Source of the DNA: Arabidopsis thaliana
Lineage: Eukaryota; Streptophyta; Magnoliopsida; Brassicales; Brassicaceae
Assembly (NCBI RefSeq): GCF_000001735.4
Contig: NC_003071.7
Location: 6,007,151-6,071,150 of the forward strand
DNA length: 64,000 nucleotides
Direction: 5' to 3'
This document shows, piece by piece, positions 53,038 through 64,000 of the stretch; position 1 is the stretch's first letter, and the number at the start of each line of letters is the position of its first letter. The position numbers and the translations under genes are program-made. The notes beneath the pieces are model-generated. The model was not told where the DNA came from and ran no database searches. It saw only the letters and a program-made list of their open reading frames with translations.

Positions 53038-56000
53038 CTACTTAAGGTTTTGGAATATTTCTTTGAAAACTACATTTGTTGTTTCATTCTTCTGTTTTCC
53101 TTTACTGTCTGTAATAAGAACCTTCAGCCCTGCCTTTGATTTCACTCTAGACATAGCGACATACAACTATCCATGTGAGAAAACAGCCTTCGGTAAATAC
53201 ATACCAACATTGCCTAATGACTGGCCTTGGCTCTTATTGATCGTCATCGCAAATGCAACAGATAAAGGAAAATGCCTCCTTTTCATTTTAAATGGCAATC
53301 TACGATCCGAAGGAGTTAGGGACATCCTGGGAATAATGACCAGTTTACCAACTCTAGTACCTGTTAATATACGTCCTTGCACCAGTTTATCTCCAAGTCT
53401 TACAATCTGAAGTCTTGTACCATTCATCAAACCTCCATGCGGATAAAAATTACGCAACAACATAACTGGGCAACCAACTTTTAACCGAAGTAAATGGTTA
53501 GCTAATCCAGAAATCTTGATTTTATTGAGAAAATCAGGCGTATATATGGGGTTTTTATCTGCACGTGTGTCAGAAGGATCAATAGAATTAGAACTTCGAT
53601 AAATCCTTTCTTCACCTGCAAAGAGTAGTAGTTCATTGTCATCTACTTCATTATAAGTAACAGCGGATAAAGTTATATATATAATTTTGAGTAATATCCA
53701 AACTTAATTCACTAACCTGTTAGCTTGGAAAGCATATGATCGTTAATTGAGTTAACATCGTCATTGGTGGGACACAAAATAGCTTTGTGTTGGAAAAACT
53801 TTGGATCTCTCTTTTGAGCAAAGGTTGTACCATAGACTGCTTTAATGATCGATTCTATAGGGTTGTCTCCTTCAGGTATAAGAATATCATCTGGTATTTG
53901 TATATGAGTTACTCCGTCGCTAGGCTCATTTAGTTTCCCCTCGCCGACTGTAAGGATCCATTTCAAAAAATCCTCAATCTCACGTGCCTCATTTATGTCT
54001 ATATCTTGGAGAAGCCTCATGTTCTTGGTCAACTTCAAAACTTTGCAATGCTGCCAAAGATAAGACGAATTGAGTGACGATTTGACAATCAGTTCCCTAC
54101 CGGCTGCAGGGATGACATGAAGAATTTGCCTAAAATCACCTCCGAAAAGAATTACTTTTCTACCAAACGGCATATCTTCATCCCAAATAATCAACTTAGC
54201 TGCTGTTACTAATTCAGCAAGGTCACTACCACGCTCCATGTTGCATGTTGAGGTCTCATGAGGAGTTAGAGGAATACCAAACCTAGAATGTGCAGTTCGG
54301 CCACCTTCTAATAACAGAGATGCAATGCTGCTTGACGCAACATTTAAACAAGTATCTCCTTTACATCTTATCGCTGCGGATAGAACCTTCCACAAAAAGG
54401 TTTTCCCTGTTCCTCCAAAAGCATATAAGAAAAAAACACCTCCTTTGTCATTAAGGACATCATCCATAATTTCATCATGATATACCTTCTTGTGTTCCGG
54501 AGTTAGCGTCTTTAACCAATTATCATGTTTTTTTTTCAATGATTCACGATTGTAGTTGCGCTCATCGATGATCAAAGGATTAAAGGCAGGTTCATCGCCA
54601 GGTTCAAGCAACATCTTATACCTCCAAAGATCTGTTCCATGCCGTTTCAATATTTTTTTGCAGCTCTTGTAAACATAACCGAATCCTGTCTTCTTCAGGC
54701 AATATGTATTCTGCATATACATTAATATTAGGTTGAATATAATAAAATATGTAAAAAAACATTTTAAAAAGTTGTATATTACATTTTTAAAAATCATTTA
54801 ACTAACCTGGACGTTCTAACTTATCTCTTACTTTTCTCTGAAAATCTTCAAACAGTATCTTCCAAGTGTGTTCCCATACAACGACTGGGGAACTCAAGCT
54901 TTCGGAAATAAGCATAATAACAAACGACTTGCGAACATATTTAGGAGAACACCAAAAATTAGCCTCCTCAATACCATGGATATATTCCTTATCATCATCA
55001 AGCAAACCTAGAGCATAGCATGCATCTCTGTATGTTTTATGAACAACACCCTCGACGGTTTTGATATCATCAAAACCTTTTGGAGCTCTTATGTTGTTAA
55101 TAAGGATGCGAAGGTGATATGCATCATCTATCTTTGGAGGTACATGATTTATTCTACCAATAGCAAAACCTGTCATTTTTCTTCTGCGAAAATCCTTATC
55201 TTTACCATTTCACGTATAGAAATTAGGTATTTGTTCATATAAAAGTTTTGCTGCTTCCGGATCACGCTTATTAAGCTCGAACCATGCAATAAACTGAGTC
55301 TCATCATTGTTCACTCTATACAAAACAGATTCAGCAGTCTCACCTTCCTTGACATAAACAGATTGCTTGCCTTTCTCATGGAACGTAAGTTTAGTTACTG
55401 ATGTTTGTCGATAATGTATAGGATACCCTCTAATCCTCCACATCGCTTCACATGCAGATACATATATGTAAAATGACATTTAAGTTATTTTTCATTGTTT
55501 TATATTTAAAATAGTCTCTTAAGAATGTTTACAATAAAATAAAATAAAATAATGAAAAGTACCTGCAATCAAAATAATCCTGAACTTGATTTCGTTCTTG
55601 TGGATCATTATTTATTTCTCCTACATTGTTTTGCTCGGAGACAACTTCTTTTCGATGAGGCTCTATAGAGACGGTTACACGATCAGGTCCCTTGTTAACA
55701 TACTTGAATAAGTATTTAATAGAGACAGATTGGTTACACCACTCTACATTGATGTGAGCCCTGTATTTCCGTAATAGGACATCGTTATATGGAACAACAT
55801 ACCAGTTGTCACATTGATACTTATTCTTCTCGATGAAACGACCACTATCTCTGCGTCTATATATTGGATAACCTTTATAGTCAAGAGACGTGTTCTCAAC
55901 ATGGTTCTTTGGATAATACTTGGAACATTTACCATTTTCCATGCATGGCGAATTAGGATTAACCAATCTGCATGGTCCATGAATCATACATTCCGAGACA

Positions 56001-59000
56001 GCTTGATATAGCTCTGGATGTTTTTCTTTATCTGGAATTTCGGCAAAAATAATCTTGTCAACGTGATCAGCTGTATGAAACTTGTATCTAGGATCCATCC
56101 AAACAATTATGTGAGCATGTGGAAGACCTCTTTTTTGAAATTCTACTGTATACATAGCTGTTTCAACATATTAATTATGAGTTAATGTCTGATGTAAATT
56201 AAAATTCATGAAATATATGTATAAAAATATGAAATCATGTAGTATCTGATTTGGGTTTGCCAAAGATATGATTCTTTGTTAGATCATCCATCAAGTTGTC
56301 GAGTTTCATTTTATAAATCCTGCAAATGATATCCGGCCTGTCCTCAGCATTCAACTTCCGCTCTTTAACAAATCTTGTGATCTCTGGCCACTTAGGATTA
56401 CATGTGAAGGTTATAAACAGGTCGGGAAAGCCGAAATGTTTACAGGTACCAATTGCATCTAAGTAGTTCTGCTGCATATAAGCTGGACCACCGGTGAAAG
56501 ATGGAGGAATAATATAACTTTTTCCTTTATTAGAAAGATCATTATCTCCAGCATCAGAAGCATCTTGAACTGCCTGTTTGTTGGTACTGCGCAACTTCGT
56601 CTGATTTTTTTTTAATATATCTTAGCCGATTAGAGTCTATCATTGTAAAAGCGTCAACCATGAATTGTTGAAGTAAACGTTTTGAGCGAAGGAGGATGTG
56701 CTTCTCATCTTTTCTCTCTTGTAAACGGTAGTCAAACCACTGCCTCATACTCTTCTTTCCTTTTGAAGTTTTGGTAGGAGTTTTTTTTATTCCAAGCCTA
56801 TACCCATCCTCTCCTTTTGGAAATAACAATGGATACTAAAGAGCTAGATATGAAACGTGACATTCATGTATTCTCCTTAACTTTCCAGACTTCATCTGTA
56901 GAACTATATCTTTTTTATCTAAATTGTCGTCAAAATCTCCAGGTATCAATGCAGCAACTTCAGCTACAGATGGAAGGTTATACACTCTGCCATCTGTCTC
57001 GCGTTTAGATATTATCCTCATATGAAAATTTGCCTCTTCTTTCTCTATGTTGAATCTATCATGGGCAATCCTAAAATTTGCAACATGAGGGTTTATCTTA
57101 TCCAACATCTTTAGCAAAGCTGAAACTGTTTTTTTTTGAACTTTTGTTTTCCACATTTCATCCCACCATTATTACTTTTGCTGCAATTTTGTATAATTAC
57201 GAAACACATATAATAAATACAATGTATTAGCTGCCTTTAAAATATAAATTTTTTCATAAAACTCATTTTTAAAACTATCACTTACCTCATAACTTCAATT
57301 CAATTGTCAACTTCATTATCAGTGTCCATGAAATAAAGCTGTTGAAATTTTGCATACTCGCCAGGTTTTGGTTTCAACGCGCCTATCAAGTGATAGTTTT
57401 CTCCTTGTAGAGCAAACATAGATGGACCACGTCCCTTTTTAACTGATCGATCCACCTTGCCACCAATAGATGTGAATGAAAACAACATGTTGTATGGTCT
57501 GATATTTGCTCTAAATTTTTAGCATCTGGATGGTCGCTTGTAAGCAACCACCACATATATTCAGGTGATTCTTTTAGCATTGGTAGAACAATCTGTCCTT
57601 GCATACAACATCCTGTATAAACCGGATTAGCACTCTTCTTTCTTCTATTTAGTCTTTCACCGTACCAGAAAATTGCACTACAATGCACACATGTGTGATT
57701 CGCATCACCTTCGTCATGATAACCTGAATCGAACAAACATCAATACATGTTGTTTTTCCTTGTTTCTAATATATATAATATATGTTTTAAAATTATTGCC
57801 GCTAGTGGATGAACTGCCATCCTCTTTGTTCGAAGCTGCTGCAGCAAATTCCTTGTTTAAATTCCTTCTTAACAAATCTTTCATGTCAATCATATTATTT
57901 GGTTCAACAACCTGATCGCTCGGTGAATCTTTGTCTGACTCATACTCTTCTTGACTACTACAGTCAAATATATGATCATCGAATTCCTCTGACCTATCTG
58001 TAGACAGAAGAAAACATGAAAGTAGCACAAATAAAACAATTTTATACTGTTTATATAAAGGTGGCAATTCTAAAAGTATGATTAACATTATACCACTATC
58101 AGAATATATTGCTTCAGAATGATCAATTTCTTCATCATTGAGTGTGTTGTCACGTACAATACTTGTAGAATTCTCCTTTGATTGTAATTTTGTTGAATGG
58201 GGGACTCCTAACAATCATCAAACAAAAATATTAAACAATAAAATTTCTGTTTGACTATTGAACATTAGACAAACATACTAAAAAATAACATAAATAGCTA
58301 CTTTCAAATATAAATCGAACCTTGCCCTGTTGATACTTTTTTCTTCTTATTGGACATTAATCTAATGGTGGAGACGATGGATTCTCCCGATATATTTGTT
58401 ATATCCGATAAGACATTTCTAGAGTAATCTACCCCAAACAATGTGTTTACGTTTGGGGTAGTTTGATTAGGAGTTAAGAAGTCAGGTGATCCTACTGAGA
58501 AAACAACAACCAAATAAAGAAAAATAATAATATTAACTAATATGTATTGTATCTAGTATTAAAAAATTATAACCTGATGGGTTTGATCTTTTTCTGGCCA
58601 TTCCTTTAACATGAGACAATCTTCTAATAGGTGTTTTGTTAACAATATCATAATTGTTGGTTGTATTGACATTGGTTTTCTTACGAAGTGATGATGGTAT
58701 ACTTTTTGTATTGGATAAAGCAGTAAAAAATATAAATATAAAAAATAATTTAGAAATAAAATATTATTTTTATAATTAAATTTATATGATAATATTGTAT
58801 ATCATATAGTATATAACTTACTAACCTGATTTTCTAGTTTTTGCGGCAGCTCTTGTAAAAGTTGGATTAAAAACTTCTGAGCTATTAGATCGATTGACTA
58901 TATTTTCTCATGTGTTTGGTGTATTATAAATTACTCTGTCTCCTTTGAAGTGCAAACATATATGATTCAATATAAAGTCGAAAGAAGTAATGATGATGAT

Positions 59001-59294
59001 ATATGAGAATACTACCTGTAAGAGTTGAGTTCATCGAATTAATAGGTGTAATGGGTGAGTAACTCCCATTATTATTTGTCGGGTATAGCGGTAAGGACAC
59101 GGGAGTATGAGCAGTTTGACTTCTTTTGGTAAGATCGACATTGGTAATGTCACTAAACACTCTACCAAAAACAGAACTGACGAGAACTAAAGTTGGTTCA
59201 TCGAACAAACGTCTGGTCTTTTTTTGGTTTTCTGATTTTTTTGTTGTTGATGTACATCATTTTCATCATTATCCTTTCTTTTCTTCATTGTAAT
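53038..59294 (-). pseudogene. Helitron Rep/helicase gene, multiply broken (At2g14300-like)
   Basis: Coding blocks with intron-like gaps run from 59294 (MKKRKDNDENDVHQQQ) to a TAG at 53038. An N-terminal region with a Cys-rich motif (CVHCSAIFWYGERL) near 57700 is followed by the Helitron-like N domain and the Rep nuclease: the HUH-like motif GLPHAHIIVWMDP near 56110 and the two-tyrosine motif IKYLFKYVNKG near 55705. The Pif1-type helicase follows with Walker A GGTGKT near 54395, Walker B IIWDE near 54190, and FGGDFRQIL. It would nick, unwind and transfer element DNA in the nucleus. Lesions: frameshifts near 59215 and 57520, TGA at 55210, an in-frame loss of about 25 residues after WDE near 54185, and TAG at 53167. 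Confidence 0.92.
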
Positions 59295-60244
59295 CGACGA
59301 AAAAATAACAAAGAATATTGATTTGTTTTCAGTATAAAGCTAAATGTATAAGAAACGAAATAATATGATAAACATAGTCATGCTAAAAATTAGGAAACAA
59401 TATATATGAAAATATTTTGTTAACCAAAAAATTTATAATCTAAATCTATTATGGCAAGGCATACATAATGTATATTCTAATTTAGTTTTTCTACTATATT
59501 ATTGTTCAAATTGGAACACAAATTAAGGGATGATTGATCAATTATCTCCTCGTTGAAATAATTGATGTGTAAAAAGAAAACGAATCGTCTACAACCAATA
59601 TAATTTCTTATAGGTTATAAAAATAATGATGACATTTAATTCTTAACGTGTTACAACAAATTGTAATTATTAAAATGAGAATCTATGAAAAATAGGAATA
59701 GGTTTGTTTAGTTAGACTGATTATTTAGTGTACAAAATATTTGCTAATTCTGATTTTGTTGAACATTTAACACAAAATTAGCAAAATTGTTTATAGTTCT
59801 TAGTATGATTAACATTATAATATAAAATAATGTGTTTTGTAATAATAAACAAAATTTGATGTTTTGAGTTTTTTATTGTTTCAAAAAGATTGATGTTCTG
59901 CATCAACATCATTACTATTGTTATTGTTAAACAATAAAAAGAAGAGAGAAATATTACTAATATTATAGTTAAATAACAAAATAATAATATTTCATGAAAG
60001 TTGTTTTCTTAATTTGTGTGAACATATAATAAATAAAATTTAGTGGAACAGAGGGAGTGTAACTTAAGTAATAAAATTGTTAACAAAACGACATATGAAT
60101 GAATTTAACTTTATTAATTCCCAAAAAATAAAATAAAATAAAATAAAGATAGTTTAGAACTTAAAAAAAGAAAACAACTTCGATAACTTTAAGCAAAGAC
60201 ATAAGAAAGAAGAAAACGATCCAAGCTGGAGTAGTCATTGAGCA
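59295..60244. other. Spacer between the two Helitron genes
   Basis: AT-rich DNA without a gene. It must hold the 3' end of the RPA-like unit and the promoter of the Rep/helicase unit. Confidence 0.4.
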
Positions 60245-62582
60245 TCAATCGACGGAGCCTTCCTCAGACATGGTCATCTTAGAACATTTATTCCTACTTG
60301 TGGAAGCCTGATCATTTTCATCAACATCATCTGAATCTTTTCGTTTTGATGATGGAGTAGAGGTTGACGATAAATTCACATCAGAAAGATCAACACCATC
60401 AGTGAGTATAAGGGAACCCTATATGAAAATACATAAACATTTTAATAAGACAACTCTAAAATATAAATATAAATGATTGGAATTGTTTAATGTTATTTGA
60501 CAAACCTGTTCAATCGAAATTAAGGATGATGGATCAACGTATGCATCAGAGTCTTCTTGAACGATTTCATCAGCAATGTTACCGGTGTAGACTTGGGCAA
60601 CAGTGAATGAATCATATCCACTAAATATGTTTTCCCTTTGAATGCACAATAGAAACTGAAAAGTCTTCCATTTCAAACCATTGATCACATCAGGCAAAAC
60701 AGTTGGGTCTTCGATCTACAAAAAAACTATAGATTATTATAACATGAACATAGTCATTTTAATGAAAAAATTTGTTTTTAAAAAGGCAATATACCTCATC
60801 AAATGCACCATCAAGCAATTCAGGGGCAGTAGTGCCAAGAATTTCTTTTACATGACTATCGAATAACATGCATCTAGCTTCACCGGTTTGGTCCGTAATA
60901 TGGAGATGTAACCAAAACCTAAAATTTAAATAGGATTATTAGCTTATAAAAACCAAATTAGAATTCATAATACATTCAATCTAAAAATTTCATAAAGACT
61001 AACTTGGCAACAACATATTTTGCAAAACCATTGCATATTTCACACCAAAATCTTGGCTTTTGAGGTAGTTTGACATCTTCAAGTTTGATAACTTCCTCTT
61101 TGACAACTTTCTCGTTGTGAGCACGACAACAAAAATAGTACCACGGTCAATCTGTATCAATTGCCGATACACTGCAAACTGTTTTGCACTTACCCACCTT
61201 CAAATGAATATAAAGAGGAATTAACAAACTAAGTTTAAAATATGAGAAATGTAATAAAAAAGTTAGTAGATAAAATAAATTAATGAACAGTACATCAGAA
61301 GCTGTGAGGACTTCCTTGATTGTTTGCCTTGGATAATCACCATCGTCATCCTCAGTTTTTGGTGCATAGAACCTCTTGTGAAAAGATCCCGAACTTCCCA
61401 AAGTTAACCTACCGGTTGTTATGCTATATATAAAGAAAATATACTTTGCTTAATATTATCTAGAAACAAATATATTTAGTGGCAAATAAATACAATTACC
61501 TTTGCTTAAAAAGACCCAACTCAGCCAATGTGGGATCCACGAAGACTTGTGAAACATCAAAACAATTGGAAACACTCCTACTATCTGTTTTATAAATAAA
61601 AGGACATGTTTTTAAAAATAGTATAGAAATGTAGTAACACATAACAATATAATTACCGTTGTAGAGATTGATCTTCGCAAATCGGATTAAGCAAACAACA
61701 ATACTATCGGTTGACTCCTGGCAAGCTTGGTCAACAATCTCAGCATACTTCCCCAAAGTGTATATGCCAAGCGAGTGTCACTAAAATGGAAAGAATAAAT
61801 TTATTAGTAAAAAGTACAAATATAATAAACATCTAAATAAGAATGAATATGAATATAGATTGTTTGTACTACTGATCTCTCAAATGAAAATCGATTTTTT
61901 TGGTGGGCTTGTTGTTAGCGTTAAGATCTTGGATTTCAGACCGATCGACAACCTGACCCATTACATCTGTATAGACAAAGAGAATAAATCTATGAATATA
62001 TTGACTATATAAGAGATAACGCATGTATGTTCGAAAATAAAATGAAAACTTGAATCTAACCGTGCAAGATATTTGAGTTAGCGGATCCAGAGAGGATCAC
62101 ATCAAACTTAGCAAGTGAGAGAAACAAAGCATCAGAAACGGTATCACATGGAGAGACCTTGGTTTTGAAAACAAAACCAATCTTGTATTTCAAGTCAGAA
62201 ATACGATATTGGCCACTTGTAGGATTTAGAGTGATGGTCGTAATGATCTTCCAAACACCCTCGGTTAAGCACCTTTCAAACTTCTTGATCTGCTCTCTTC
62301 TCATAGCAGCATACATCTTATCACCCTATATGACAAAAATAATATAAATAATAATTAATAAGGGAAAATGATGCTTGAACCTACTATAAGGCTGGATAAA
62401 ATATAAAGTTGAAACTATAATACACGTACAGCTTCATCAACCAAAATCACTTCGATGGATTCACCAGCCTTTACAGAATATTGCCTCCAAACATGAAGCA
62501 ATTTAACCTGAATACGCCAAGCGTTCTTGTAAGGCTTGAGCGATTTCAAGGGAGTAAATGGAAGACGATTGGCAAGCATCAT
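60245..62582 (-). pseudogene. Helitron RPA70-like single-strand DNA-binding gene, broken
   Basis: The start is MMLANRLPFTPLKSLKPY at 62582. Exons 62430-62582, 62061-62325, 61873-61966, 61657-61780, 61500-61584, 61294-61423 and about 61004-61197 follow, then blocks to about 60420 and a last exon ending at 60245. The N-terminal OB fold (residues ~5-130), a central OB fold and a C-terminal zinc-ribbon OB fold (YYFCCRAHNEKV, then FWCEICNG) follow the RPA large-subunit order. In Helitrons this protein is thought to coat single-stranded intermediates. Two lesions: a frame change near 61757 that fits a one-base loss, and a TGA at 61147-61149 at a tryptophan position before the zinc ribbon. Splice sites otherwise fit. 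Confidence 0.88.
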
Positions 62583-62814
62583 TTAAAAAAAATGAAATTA
62601 GAAATAAAGTTGTCTGAGTGTAAGATGAGTGAGTAGATTGAAATGAGGCGTCCGATATTTATAAGAATGAGTGGTTAGGTAAACAAAATATGCGCAAAAG
62701 ATGTTATCCGTGGAATTCAAGTTTATTCCATATCAAAAATCCGATAATTATAAGAAAATATTCATCATTTCCGTAAAAGTGGATATGTATATAGGAAACA
62801 CTTGTGAAAAATAT

Positions 62815-63000
62815 AAGATAATTGCAAAAGAGGATCGAAACGAAATATTAGATGTGCTATAATTATGGAGAAAATGTAAGATGATTCCAAAAGAAGATCC
62901 AAACGAAATATCATATGTGCTATAATTATGGAGAAAATGTAAGATAATTCTAAAAGAAAATCCAAAAGGAATATTGTTTCATGCATAATTATGGAGAAGT
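62815..63000. repeat. Three ~72-bp tandem repeats near the Helitron 5' end
   Basis: Each unit contains (A)TAATTATGGAGAAAATGTAA, AAAAGAAGATCCAAACGAAA and TAT(C/T)A(T/G)ATGTGCTA. Copies lie near 62815, 62890 and 62945, the last diverged. The repetitive open frame on the other strand reflects this array. Confidence 0.8.
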
Positions 63001-63094
63001 GATATACACTTAAATGTGAACGAAGATAGACAATATATTGAATGAAATTCATACGATTAGTTTCCTGGAATATAGTCGGATGAATTTATGCATG

Positions 63095-63540
63095 AAACTA
63101 CAAAATCGGACGGCTTGTAATAAATCTATTCAATGGCCAGGATTAAACGGAGAATCCCATTTTTTTAAAACAGGATAAAAAGAACCGCGTGTTTTTTTTG
63201 GGGAAATACGAAATCAAACGGATACAAACAATTCAATTCAATGGCCAAGATTAGAGGCGAGTATCCGAAATTTTAAACCCGGGTAAAATGATCCGCATGT
63301 TTTTTTAAGTGAAGCCGCGAAATTGAACGGATAAAAACAATTCAATTGAATGGCCAAGATTATAACGTATGACCCATTAGTTTAAAACACGGGTAAAAAG
63401 GATCCGCGTATTTTTTAAGTGAAGCTGAGAAATCGAACGGACATAAACAATTCAATCGAATGACCAAGATTATAACGTATGACCCAAAAGTTATAAATCC
63501 GGGTAAAAAGGATCCGCGTGTTTTTAAACGGGTTATTTTC
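63095..63540. repeat. Four ~110-bp tandem repeats near the Helitron 5' end
   Basis: Units begin at about 63102, 63211, 63321 and 63431 with AAT(C/T)(G/A)(A/G)ACGGA. Each contains AACAATTCAATTGAATGGCC, AAGATTA, a CCCGGGTAAAA-like motif and GGATCCGCGTGTTTTTT. The third and fourth units are the most alike. They lie 95 bp inside the 5' terminus. Confidence 0.9.
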
Positions 63541-63635
63541 ATGACATTAACAATTTAAACCTATAATAAAATGGTTTTTTTCAGCGAAATCTCAAATCCA
63601 ACTCACTTAACGTACGTCTCAAATAATAGAGTAGA

Positions 63636-64000
63636 TTGAAATTAAAATCATAATTTACTTGAATCAATACAAATCGAGTAACTATATTTCATAAACCGAC
63701 AAAACAAAATTAGACATTTAATTCCAACATTTAATTCCGACATTTAATTCCGACGAGATAGGCGATTTCCGATTAACTTCCGACATTGGCTCCGTCGAGT
63801 CTGGGGAAACTTTGCTAGGTCAGCTAATCCAATTCTCCGACCGTCGATTTCTCTGGTGCTGCGTGCTACGTGAGTCGATACTGTTGGATCGGATTCTTTA
63901 TCGATCTTTGCTGCGACTACTCTGGAAACGATCCTTCTTTAGTTCTTCCATCTCCTGTAAGTATTATAGTTAGTACAATGTAATTGAATTGAATCAATGT
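63636..64000 (+). other. Unique DNA beyond the Helitron, possible leader of a gene to the right
   Basis: CATTTAATTCC(A/G)A is repeated three times in tandem at 63715-63753. From 63760 the sequence is GC-richer and host-like, and CCATCTCCTGTAAGTATT at about 63948 offers a good splice donor. It could be the first, non-coding exon of a gene running off the window. No coding frame is supported. Confidence 0.35.

Larger units (their letters stand above)
52439..63635 (-). mobile_element. Helitron, both ends present, 11.2 kb, minus strand
   Basis: On the minus strand the element starts TCTACTCTATTATTTGAGAC at 63635, preceded by A. It ends ...GTGCGTAGCACGGATACTGACCTAA at 52439, followed by T. This matches the Helitron rules: 5' TC, 3' CTRR, a short hairpin about 10 nt before the 3' end, and insertion between A and T without target duplication. 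Inside, from 5' to 3', are two tandem-repeat blocks, an RPA-like gene and a Rep/helicase gene. That set is the known gene content of plant autonomous Helitrons. Both genes are damaged, so this copy cannot move on its own. Confidence 0.9.

Noticed and set aside
62765-63052. 95-residue repetitive frame
   Set aside because: It is a reading of the ~72-bp tandem array at the Helitron 5' end.
63095-63540. CRISPR-like array
   Set aside because: Units are contiguous ~110-bp tandem repeats without separate unique spacers, in plant nuclear DNA.

Overview
The window is plant nuclear DNA, and I read it as Arabidopsis thaliana chromosome 2, around loci At2g14210 to At2g14300. The assignment rests on recalled gene content and order, not on a search. 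The order is the MADS-box gene ANR1/AGL44, a 78-residue orphan protein (At2g14247-like), an ankyrin-DHHC S-acyltransferase (At2g14255-like), a chloroplast proline iminopeptidase (At2g14260-like), an S-locus cysteine-rich-like peptide gene, a broken SmF-like gene, an F-box/DUF295 gene (At2g14290-like) and a Helitron helicase (At2g14300-like). The genes have GT-AG introns (one GC-AG), AT-rich spacers and a dense load of transposons.

Layout. 1-2335: two Athila-type LTR remnants in opposite orientation. 2462-5575: a 5'-truncated Ty1/copia relic on the minus strand. 6533-7918: a non-coding poly(A) retroposon with 11-bp target duplications and a 49-bp snap-back hairpin at its 5' junction. 9452-9788: a complete TRIM mini-retrotransposon. 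11691-16435: ANR1, eight coding exons, intact. 16718-25754: a complete but dead Ty1/copia element (TSD CAAAG), carrying a 4.1-kb CACTA element (TSD TAG) inside its polyprotein region. 27322-27558: small orphan gene. 29824-33742 and 34291-36719: the S-acyltransferase (+) and iminopeptidase (-), converging tail to tail. 36877-40298: two abutting MULE-like elements, the second carrying a frameshifted fragment of a PP2C gene (AP2C1-like). 40790-42445: AT-rich repeats and a LINE reverse-transcriptase fragment. 42778-43243: SCR-like peptide gene. 45462-46773: SmF-like relic with a 38-nt coding deletion and a LINE tail in an intron. 48888-51350: F-box/kelch pseudogene and an intact F-box/DUF295 gene. 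52155-52378: a MITE. 52439-63635: an 11.2-kb Helitron with both ends, Rep/helicase and RPA-like genes (both damaged) and two tandem-repeat blocks.

The host genes act in unrelated processes: nitrate-responsive root transcription control, membrane protein palmitoylation, peptide turnover, secreted cysteine-rich peptide signalling or defence, and SCF ubiquitin ligation. They do not form a pathway. I found no convincing new multi-gene system. The most unusual structures are the snap-back retroposon junction, the PP2C capture inside a MULE-like element, the reinitiation-dependent SmF relic and the nearly complete Helitron.
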